Below, piece by piece: positions 1 to 8,748 of a stretch of 64,000 nucleotides of DNA. Origin of the DNA: Arthonia radiata. Lineage: Eukaryota; Ascomycota; Arthoniomycetes; Arthoniales; Arthoniaceae. The notes beneath the pieces were generated by a model. The model was not told the origin of the DNA. It worked only from the letters and a program-made list of their open reading frames with translations, and searched no databases. Location of the stretch: assembly GCA_002989075.1 (NCBI GenBank), contig PSQN01000002.1:1256097-1320096 (forward strand), in the 5' to 3' direction. The position numbers and the translations under genes were made by a program. Position 1 is the first letter of the stretch. Each line of letters starts with the position of its first letter.

Positions 1-218
1 GCCATCGTCTGAGCAATGGTGGGCATCGTCTGGTTTAAATGTCTGAGCACGCTCAACGGCTCCACAAGGCTATAAAAGAATGGAAAAACTGTACAATGCA
101 TGCCAGCTCATTTTTCACTCTGAACAACACGACTGTTGGATGATAATTTTGGTAAAGAGTATCAATCTAGGCTTGACAACGAAACATCGTCAGATCTTAT
201 CTGAGTGGAAAGTCCGGC

Positions 219-1352
219 ATGGCAGCATCGCTGCAGCATCTGGAGCGCGAGTGGCAGCGAAAGCGCGTATCACGAGCGTGGAAGAGGAAGAAGACCAATC
301 TTCGACAACGCCACCCATTTCTAAGGTATTGCTGCTTTGGAGAGGAGGAGGAGAAGGAGGAGGAAGGACGTGCTGACGTACGGCCTGTCGATCAAGAAAT
401 CAAACAGACCGATTTCGTCCACGAACCCGAGTTGAAGTCAAAATCAGAGTCAGCGACAGCGTCTGAGCCTAACACTGCCCCTGCGAGCGTGCTTCCCGCA
501 GAGGAGTCACAAACGTCTCTGTCGAGCGTCTCAACGAATGTCCTGAGTAGACGCAGCTCAATCCCGGCATTCGAGCGATACTCCATTGCTTTAGAACTTG
601 ACCCGAATGAAGAAGCATTGTCCAGCCAGCTTGCCGACTTCATCTTCGGCGACGATGACACGAGCGCTCAGCTTCTGATTAACTCCGCAGAGGCCGCCAG
701 AGCGCGACGAGCGCCCCCTGGTACGAGGATGGGGAGTCGCAATTCAGTATTCAACGATGCGGTTGTGAGGATCTGGCACGAGCACGATGAACATTATCGC
801 CCGTCTGCTGAGTCGCCGCGCTACTCTCCAAGCCTTTACGCTGATCAAGTTTGTTCTGAGGATACTGAAAATTCGCCTGCACCACTGGTTGGCCGTGCGT
901 CTGAAAGCACGGAGTCTGACGAAACATATCGGCGCCCAGCCAACTCCGATATTCGGCCCTCACTCTCTACGAATACTGAGCCAAGCATCATCTCCACACT
1001 TCGTAGAGGCGCGTCTGTCTCCGAGGGTGGGCTTCTAAAAATGACGCCGGCTGAATATCAGGTCATCATCAACCAATATGCCACATTACACGAGCGAGCT
1101 GTCAACGTCATTCGGATGCAAAATCAGCAATTGGAGCAATGGCAGACAATGTACGATCAAGATGCGCGTGAACACGGTGACACTTCGATGGGCGATGGCA
1201 ATGCAGGCACACAAAGAATTTCGTCCGCGTCAGTGGATTCTGATGTCACATCGAGGGATTCAGAAATGGCTCAACAGGTAGGTCGACGTCGGCCAAACTT
1301 GATCAATATGCAGCGACGTGGAGAAGGGTCGTTACAAGGCGTTGGTGTTTGA
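219..1352 (+). CDS. hypothetical disordered Ser/Arg-rich protein (377 aa)
   Basis: I do not recognise this protein. The reading frame is open for 377 codons from the ATG at 219. The N-terminal 50 residues are very basic (many Arg/Lys/Trp) followed by an acidic run of Glu at about residues 41-49. The middle is low-complexity Ser/Thr/Glu/Pro sequence. Around residues 275-310 there is a short ordered-looking segment rich in Gln, Tyr and Met (starting MTPAEYQVIINQY) that could form a helix or coiled coil. No signal peptide or membrane segment is visible. A GTAGGT at 1279 after a CAACAG could be a donor, so the last 25 residues may differ, and the start is uncertain because another frame is open from 80. 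It could be a real lineage-specific gene; the strongest support is the length and the biased but protein-like composition. Confidence 0.55.
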   Translation: MAASLQHLEREWQRKRVSRAWKRKKTNLRQRHPFLRYCCFGEEEEKEEEGRADVRPVDQEIKQTDFVHEPELKSKSESATASEPNTAPASVLPAEESQTSLSSVSTNVLSRRSSIPAFERYSIALELDPNEEALSSQLADFIFGDDDTSAQLLINSAEAARARRAPPGTRMGSRNSVFNDAVVRIWHEHDEHYRPSAESPRYSPSLYADQVCSEDTENSPAPLVGRASESTESDETYRRPANSDIRPSLSTNTEPSIISTLRRGASVSEGGLLKMTPAEYQVIINQYATLHERAVNVIRMQNQQLEQWQTMYDQDAREHGDTSMGDGNAGTQRISSASVDSDVTSRDSEMAQQVGRRRPNLINMQRRGEGSLQGVGV

Positions 1353-1818
1353 ACTGTGGTACGGCGTGTTGCAACTCGCCGGGTAAGTTGGACTGCTATC
1401 GCGAACCCAGTACGGTAACGTTTGTCCGAAAATTCTCTTTCAACACGGTGTTTGGCATATCTGCTTTCGTGATCTTGGCGTCTCCAGTGATCATCCACTG
1501 CCAGATTCGTCGTCTTTCGTAAGAGGTGACTCTAAGGTGAGGCACCACGCGTTGCCTACGCGACCTCTGTTTACACCCGCTACCTTCCACTTCACCTCCA
1601 CTTGAGGTCCGTGCGTCCGCTCGAGGTCTACAAATCTACCTCCGTCCTCCGTCTCCCGCCCTCCGTCCTTTATCCGTTTCGCAATTTCACAACCTCCAAA
1701 GATTGTCCCACAATTCCACTTGACAATCATCGGCCTCAATCTTAGAACCCACAACTCTGATCAACCAACATCCCAATTTACCACATACACCTCAAAGCGA
1801 AACTGCTTTCCAATCATC
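1353..1818. other. intergenic, pyrimidine-rich promoter stretch
   Basis: No gene is supported here. Positions 1555-1690 on the plus strand are strongly CT-rich (runs such as CTCCGTCCTCCGTCTCCCGC), which is common just upstream of fungal transcription starts and fits a promoter and 5' UTR for the gene beginning at 1819. Confidence 0.4.
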
Positions 1819-4800
1819 ATGAACAAGGACGCGTCCACCAACCAGGGTGGCACGCAGCCTCGCCGTCCGAATCCTCCGGGTAACGGTAGGTTGCCTTCGT
1901 CCTCATCATTTGCTAGCATTATCTGATCTGATATAGGCCCAGCTGCGGCGAGCAACGCCTCAACTCCCAACGATGCGCCTTCGGGCCCCGCCGCCAACGG
2001 TACGTCGTTTGCCATTGAAACCTCGTTTGTCTCCGCTAACGGATCACTAGCCACAGCGCCAGCCGGCGAGGATTCTCCCTCGAATAACGCTACTACACCC
2101 CGCATCACAAACAACTTCTACTTCGGTCCATTCAACTACGACCAGCGCCGTTGGTACAACTGCCGTGGTATCGTCCCTGATCACGACGATGACGATGACA
2201 ATGGCAATCCTGGGTCCGGACCTGGTCCAGGTCAAGGCGCCACAGGCCAAGATCAACCACCCGGTCATCCATCTAACCCAGCCCCCGGTCAAGACCCCAA
2301 CACCATTCCTCCCTCGCCACCTGGCTCAGTCATCGGCCCTCGAGGCCGTGGTGCCCTAGCTGACGCAGTCAAGAAAGCATGCCATGGCGCCGCGATTACG
2401 AGCAGGCTGACCGGCGCTATTGCGGCGGAATTTGGCGACGGTGCCTGTTTCGGTCCGTCGATTCCACCAACGAAGGCGAAGAAGCAGAGCACCATAGAGG
2501 AATCTTTCCGCAAGGCCGCCGAGAAAGCCACCCCTCCCCCAAGTCCGCCCAAGAAGACGAAGAAGCAGATGACACTCGACAAGTGGACCTGCAATATCGA
2601 CGTCATCAAAGCCAACGCGATCAAGAACCCGCGTGAAGTCGCGAAGCTCAATGACAGCCCTCAGATCCGTTCCGCTTCATTTGGGTCGAGCAAGATCAGC
2701 AAGATGGTCGATGGTCTCGATCTGGTGGAGTCGTATCGTGCGACCTCGAGCACACCGGTCACTTCCCAGTGGAGTGATGCGACGAATAAGAAGGTCGAGA
2801 CGATGGCGACGGACGTGACTGAGGTCAAGAAGGACGTTGCCGATTTGAAGAAGGACATGGTCGAGCTCAAGGACTACATGAAGGCATCTACAACTTCTCT
2901 GCCTTATGTCGTTGCCAATGCTGTTCGTGAGGCCTTGAAGGACACGACGATGGTTTCGACTAAACAGCCCGATGCTGTTGACCCAGTAACGGAGTCTGAC
3001 AAGGCCGAATCCGGCAACAAGGCTGTCGAGCTAGAGGCGGTTTCTGATAAACCCGCCGTTGAAGCTTGTGATGAGAAGATCGCTGAGACTGAAGAGCTGG
3101 GTGACGAAGATGAGTCTTGGGAGACCGAAGATGAGGACGCTGGTTCCGAAGACGTTCAAGCTGCATCTGTGAACGACCATGAGGCTCAGTCACAGACTAA
3201 GCCAGGTCAATCGACTGAGCCTCAAGCTGAGGAGCTCAGCAATGAAGAGTTCAGCCCATTCTCGCCAGCCGTACTTATGACCCAATTCGACCCAGACGCC
3301 GCACCGACACCACCCGCTCGCTCACAGGCACCCAACCTTGCGCAATCCGAAGTCCCGCATTTAGAGCCACAGCTCAAGCCTGGCGAATTGTATTGGGTCG
3401 ATGAGCAAGTCTACTCCTGGAACGGCACCTTTGGGATCTATTATGACCCTGGCGTCGGTCTTCACACAATCAACGGCGAGGAATACATCTACGACTTCAA
3501 TCAGCGATGGTATAAGCACGCGGATTTTCTCTTGGGCAAGGTTCAGCCATGCTTCGACCGACCTCATGTAGAGGCTCAGCGAGCCACACCATTTGCGGAC
3601 CCCAACTCCTGTCCCGATCCACATGCATCATCATCCTGGACTCATGACGCGCAGGAGTCCGAGTCCTACCCAGACGGCTGTCGTGCTTGGGTAGATGGTG
3701 AACTTCTTCAGTTCATCGCCGGCGTTGGCTTGGTTGTGCTTACGCCAAACGAAGAGGGCGTACACATCATCGACAACGAGTGCTATTATTGGGACACACG
3801 CTCCTGGCACAAGGTCGTCGAGGTTGAAGAGACTAGTGCATCCTATACCTCAGATGCAACTCACCCACAGCCCGATGGAACCCACGAGCACGCAACCTTC
3901 ACCCAAGACCAACAAGACTACCACCAGAGCCGCGCCGACTTCTTTGAGCGCGAGAAGCGCAAGCGCAAGCAGCGTCAGGCGCACAACCGCGATCATGGGT
4001 CTTCTGCAGACCGCAAGAATGGTGAGACTTTTGGTGCCACGCACAACTTCCCGCCGAAGATGCGCCTCGATGAAATGGATCAGTTTTGGGCTACTCATGG
4101 CGCGCAGTTGGTCGAGATCATCGACGATGAGACGTCGCAGGAGCCAGTACAGCACTCGATGGCCTTGATACGTGCTTCTGATGCCTTGGCGTTTCGCAAC
4201 GCGGGCGAGATGACCTTCACTATGACTTCGCCGGAGGTCGTTGAGAATGCTGATACGGCTGACGTTGAGATGATGGACGTGGATTCCGAATACAGCGATG
4301 ATGGCGCTGCGAATGAGTTCGTGGCTGTCGAAGAAACCACACCACCGGCCATTGAAGCTGAGATCGTGGACTTAACGGCTGAGGAGTCCACCGACGATAT
4401 GGCTGATACGAACCCTGCCGCGGTCGAGCCAACAGCCGATATCTCTACCCCTGGGGAGCCATCACAGATGGATGGCGCCTTCAACGCAGCACTTCTACCG
4501 CTAGCTGCAGCCCATGGAGAGTCTGCTGACGGAACGCCAGATGGATCTGCAGTGGTCAACAACACTTCGACTGACGAAGAAGATGATGACATGAAAGCTC
4601 TCATTGGAGAGCTCGAATTATTTACATTCAGCACACGTGCAGCTCCTGCGCAGCAAGCTCCAAATGAGCCATCCGCCTTCACTGGCGAGCCCGAGCCGTC
4701 ACTGTCGACCACGAGCACGGATGCTTCACCAACGACTGCGAATGAGCTACCCTCTATGGCTGGCGAGCCTGGAACGTCTACGCTGGACACAAGCGCAGCC

Positions 4801-6468
4801 ACCGCGCAGCCAATCGCGGATGAGCTACTCGCCAGTTTCGACCAAGGCCACGAACTTCCCGAGTTCACTGAGGATGAGCTGGCCGAAATTGATCGTCATT
4901 TCAATGAGTATATGGCCAGCGATGAGCCCGAGCTGCCAACGCTTACGATGAGTACCGACGCCTCACAACCGACTTCGGATGAGCTGCCCTCCATCACTTG
5001 CGAGCCTGAACCGTCTACGCTGTACACAAGCGCAGCCCCTGCGCAGCCGATTGCAGGTGTGCCACGTTCCATTGCTGATCTGCCCGAACTTCCCTCGTTT
5101 ACTGAGGACGAGAGCATGGCCGAGATGCATCGTTGTTTCAATGAGTGTATGGCCACTAACGATGAGCCCAAACAATCTACGCTTGCGATGGATATCGACG
5201 ATTTATACGCAGCTCCAGATGAGTTACCCTCTGTCGCTGGCGAGCCTGAACCGCCTACGCTGAGCGCAAGCGCAGCCACCGCGCAGCCAACCCAGGCTGA
5301 GCTACGCGCTTTTGATGTCCAGCCCAAAGTCCCTTCACACGATGAGAGCAAAGCCGAGATGAACCGTCTTTGCAAAGAGATGTTTCCAAACCGGTTGCCC
5401 CAACAGCCCACGCTGACGACGAGCACCAAAGCCTTAGACTTTAACCCGGATGAGCTACTCGAGGTCGCTGGTGAGGTCGAACCACCTACGCTGGCGACGA
5501 GCACAGCCACTTTGCAGCCAACTCCGCATGAGCTGAACCCTGCTGGTTTATACGAACACGATCACACTGCCGGCGTGCCGACTTTCCCAGCCGCACCAAC
5601 TACGAGCGACACGTCGCCCCAAGCTGAAGCGCAGCAACTGTCGTCCTCGAGCTCGACCACCTCCCCTCCACGCATCAAGAAGACGCCTCGAACCCGCGCA
5701 GGCAAGCTTACTCAAGAGCAGCGCGACGAGATTCGTAGGCAGGCTCCTCCGCCACCCGCACCTCCAGCAGCCGCTATTCCTGGCTTCACATTCGGCCAGG
5801 ACTCGTCGTTGCCTCGACCTAATTCACCAGTGACACCGGTGAAGTTCTGCGGCTCGAGCAACGCACTACCGCAGAACAGCAACCCCTCGTCTTCCGATAG
5901 CGACGTGCACAGCTTCAACCCGTTTGCGCCATTTCTACCACGCGAGGCCTCTGCGGCTTCTGGTCCCTCCGAGCTGGTTGCGCCGGTTGCGCCCTTCGAG
6001 GCTTCTGCACCCTCTGCGCCCCCCGTACCCTCTGGACCATTCGCAGCTCAGCCACAGCAGAACCCACAGGCTCCTGCCAACATTTTCGCAACCCCGACTG
6101 ACGAGACCGCCACATCTCAGCCACAGCAGAGCCCACAGGCTCCTGTCAGCATTTTCGCAAACCCGAACAACGACGCCGCCACATCTTATCCAGGCCACGA
6201 CGGCGCACTCAAGCCCTTCAACTTCCCCACACCCAAAGAGGACCTTACCCCCTCCGAAGAACCCAAACCAAAGCTCTCAATGGCCGAGCGGATCGAAAAG
6301 GCTAATCAGGCTATTCGATCTGCTGGCGTGGTGAAGGGTGGTAGCAAGCCGCGGAAGCCGAAGGAGGCGAAGGCTGCGACCGGGTTCAAGGCGCGGAAGC
6401 AGGCGCTTGGAAAGATGACCATGACGAGGAAGAAGGAGTTTGATAATGCGGGGATTACGAAAGTTTAG
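1819..6468 (+). CDS. large acidic repeat protein of unknown function (about 1515 aa, 3 exons)
   Basis: I do not recognise the family. Three exons give one intact frame: 1819-1885, 1937-1999 and 2051-6468; both introns are about 50 nt (GTAGGT..ATAG and GTACGT..CTAG with a CTAAC branch) and the phases match, giving about 1515 residues. The exon 3 frame is open well upstream of its first ATG, which is why I place the start at 1819. Seen in order: Gly/Pro/Asp-rich N-terminus; a Lys-rich segment; a heptad-like coiled coil (about nt 2790-2880); a highly acidic stretch; a duplicated Trp/Tyr-rich unit of about 50 residues (nt 3382-3530 and 3676-3830, both with WVD near the start and an H-x-I-x-x-x-E core); a basic segment RKRKQRQ; four copies of an 80-residue acidic repeat; a Pro/Ala/Phe-rich part; and a basic C-terminus. 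The Trp/Tyr units could be binding modules. No signal peptide or membrane segment is seen, and a nuclear scaffold role is only a guess. Confidence 0.75.
4744..5560 (+). repeat. four diverged 240-bp coding tandem repeats
   Basis: Inside the large acidic protein, units starting near 4744, 4981, 5221 and 5452 repeat every 231-240 bp. Each begins with Asp-Glu-Leu-Pro/Leu-x-x-x-(A/C)-Gly/Cys-Glu and runs through a Thr-Leu-x-x-Ser-x-Ala-x-x-x-Gln-Pro core. Spacing stays a multiple of three, so the repeats evolve as protein. Confidence 0.8.
6052..6168 (+). repeat. two 66-bp coding tandem repeats
   Basis: Near-identical units begin at 6052 and 6118 and encode a Gln-Pro-Gln-Gln-x-Pro-Gln-Ala-Pro-x-x-Ile-Phe-Ala motif. 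The identity is high at the DNA level, so this is younger than the 240-bp repeats of the same gene. Confidence 0.8.
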
Positions 6469-7171
6469 ATTTGGTGGTGGTGATGGTGGTGGTTATGTGG
6501 AGGATGCGATGTCTCGTGGATGGATGGATGGATCTTGGACAGATGGATGGAATGGACATGGTGTTCGAGGCGCGATGATATGTCAATGACGCGGAACATG
6601 AAGGGAAATTGAAGGGATCTTAGGATCCTTGGAGGAAACACCGGCATCGTGAGAGACGAATGTCATGCTCAAATTGTCATATCGATGTCGAGAGCGATGC
6701 AGCAGCAGCTAAATTGTCGAAAGCTGCGCAAGCCACGAAGGTTACGGGAAAATTGATGGAGCTTGGCATGACACTGATGCCAGACATAGCGATACTAGCA
6801 TAGCGAGCACAAATGTTCTTAAAAAACACTTTCGAGCTTTCTTGGGCTGTTTGTGCGTGAATAAGCAAGCACATCGTCACCGCCGGCAGTGAGCGGCGGA
6901 GTGCACTATTGCCGCTTTAGGAAATGCATACGATATCACACTTCTTCTCCACAGTGGAGCCTGAACCCTCACAACCTTCACTCAGGCCGCAGCTGTAGAA
7001 CTGATGTATGTTAATCATTTACAGTCAGCTAACGACAGATATAACATGTTTCTATTTTAACTTCTAACATCGTTTCTTTCGATGATTGGCTCATGAAGTA
7101 TGCCCTTATTCTTGCGACGCTGATTAAGTAAAACCCCCTTTAAGTGCTGTAAGAGTGATTGTAAGCACGTA
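6469..7171. other. intergenic with GGT and GGAT microsatellites
   Basis: Just after the stop codon there is a (GGT)n-like run at about 6473-6494 and a (GGAT)n-like run at about 6518-6552. The remainder to 7171 shows no supported gene; it should hold the 3' UTR of the upstream gene and the promoter of the aminotransferase-fold gene. Confidence 0.6.
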
Positions 7172-8398
7172 ATGGCTTCCTCAGACGGTAAAGACGGGTT
7201 GGAGCAACCTGCAAAGCACGAGCATGCGCTTGGCAAGGACATGTTGAAGCATTTTTGCTTTGCACTAGGCTTTCGAAACCTCAACAATGGTGAGACGCCT
7301 CGCAAGCAACACGCCTCATTTCTCAAGACTGACCATGAGCTAGGATCTTTCGGAGCAGTGCCACGTTCAGTCCGAGAAGCCCAACGCATCTTCCAAGACC
7401 AGCTCGAAGCCGCTCCCGACCCATTCATCCGTTACCAGCAGCCTACCCTTCTCAAGCAAGCCCGCCACGCCATGGCCAAAGCGATCAACGCACCTCCCCG
7501 AACAACCGTTCTAGTACCCAACGCCACCACCGGTATTAATACCGTGCTTCGCAACCTCCTCTTTGAGCCCGGCGACAAGATCCTCATGCTCAGTACGACC
7601 TACGGTTCATGTGCGAAAACCGTCCTCTCAATCTGCGAGACCACGCCCGCCGAGTCCATCGTCATGCCCATGATATATCCCGTCTCCGACGCGGCCATCC
7701 TCCGCGCCTTCGAGAACGCCTTCGCATCACAACGCCGAGTAAGCAACCGCGTCAAACTCGCTCTCTTTGACACTATCACCTCCATGCCCGGCGTTCGCCT
7801 CCCCTTTGAGTCACTAACGGAGCTCTGCAGAACCTATGGCGTCCTCTCACTCATCGACGGCGCCCATGGTGTCGGCCAGATCCATCTGCATCTGAGCGCG
7901 CTAGCCCCTGACTTCTTCGTCAGCAACCTGCACAAATGGATGTACGCGCCAAGAGGCTGCGCAGTGTTCTACGTGCCGGTGCGGAACCAGCATTTGATCT
8001 GTACAAGCTTGCCGACGAGCCATGGTTTTGTGCCAAGGGATCCAAGCAGTGCAAGGAATCCGTTTGCGAAGGCTGAGGGATTCGAAAGCGACTTTGTGCA
8101 TATGTTTGATTTTGTGGGGACCGTGGACGCGAGTCCGTATCAGTGTGTGCCGGCGGCGTTGAGGTTTAGGGAGGAGGTGTGCAGGGGTGAAGAGAGGATC
8201 ATGAGGTATTGTGCTGAGATTGTGAGGAGGGGCGCAAGATTAGTGGCGGAAAAGTTGGGGACGGAGGTCATGGAGAATGAGGAGGGGACGAGGCTGAGCG
8301 GGCAGATCTGGCTGGACGTGGAGCACTTTGAATGGGCGGCTGAGACGTTGAGAGCGGTTTGCACACGGGTAGAGCGAAGTGAGCACTTGGTATCATGA
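7172..8398 (+). CDS. PLP-dependent class V aminotransferase-fold enzyme, Egt2/isopenicillin-epimerase-like
   Basis: A cytosolic PLP enzyme of the aminotransferase class V / cysteine desulfurase fold. Visible landmarks are the N-terminal Asn-Leu-Asn-Asn-Gly-Ser-Phe-Gly motif, the PLP-contacting LIDGAHGVGQ (Asp at about 211) and the Schiff-base lysine in SNLHKWMYAPRG (about residue 237), plus a C-terminal RLSGQ. The NNG-SFG motif appears only when a 54-nt intron is removed (7290-7343: GTGAGA donor, CTGAC branch, CTAG acceptor); it has no stop and a length divisible by three, so the uncut frame adds 18 spurious residues. Spliced length is about 390, normal for fungal members. The nearest group I recall is fungal hercynylcysteine sulfoxide lyase (Egt2, ergothioneine synthesis) and proteins annotated as isopenicillin N epimerase. 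Family and catalytic Lys are secure; the Egt2 role is inference. The last codons may also change if GTAGAG at 8371 is used as a donor. Confidence 0.85.
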   Translation: MASSDGKDGLEQPAKHEHALGKDMLKHFCFALGFRNLNNGETPRKQHASFLKTDHELGSFGAVPRSVREAQRIFQDQLEAAPDPFIRYQQPTLLKQARHAMAKAINAPPRTTVLVPNATTGINTVLRNLLFEPGDKILMLSTTYGSCAKTVLSICETTPAESIVMPMIYPVSDAAILRAFENAFASQRRVSNRVKLALFDTITSMPGVRLPFESLTELCRTYGVLSLIDGAHGVGQIHLHLSALAPDFFVSNLHKWMYAPRGCAVFYVPVRNQHLICTSLPTSHGFVPRDPSSARNPFAKAEGFESDFVHMFDFVGTVDASPYQCVPAALRFREEVCRGEERIMRYCAEIVRRGARLVAEKLGTEVMENEEGTRLSGQIWLDVEHFEWAAETLRAVCTRVERSEHLVS

Positions 8399-8748
8399 GG
8401 GTGCTGACATTATAGGTATTTCTGAGCGCAACGTACGAGAGCCGCTCATTGCTCACGGTAGTCGCGGACGATCTACGCTACTCTTCATACACGTGCAACA
8501 AGATGGCCACGTGCGCCAAGAGATTCGATGCCTGCTCTTTACCTCCAGAAGGTGAAACTGATCACTTATGTTGATGGTCTGTGCGCGTGGATGTTCAAAT
8601 GGACGCGTCCGGCGCCTCTCGCTTCTTCTTCATCACGCGAGCGCTGCCGGATAACAACGACAACTCTGATCAATACCACTCCAGATCTACTCATCAAGAC
8701 GTCAGCCAACTTTAAGACCACAGCTCACCAGTAATAGTCAACCTCACG
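8399..8748. other. intergenic, no supported gene
   Basis: About 350 bp between the aminotransferase-fold gene and the coiled-coil gene. A small ORF at 8528-8734 has no protein-like features, and I see nothing further. Confidence 0.4.

Noticed and set aside
4095-5510. Long minus-strand Ser/Ala/Val-rich ORFs (257 and 204 codons)
   Set aside because: Exact antisense of the 240-bp repeats in the acidic protein; the codon bias of repeats keeps this frame open.
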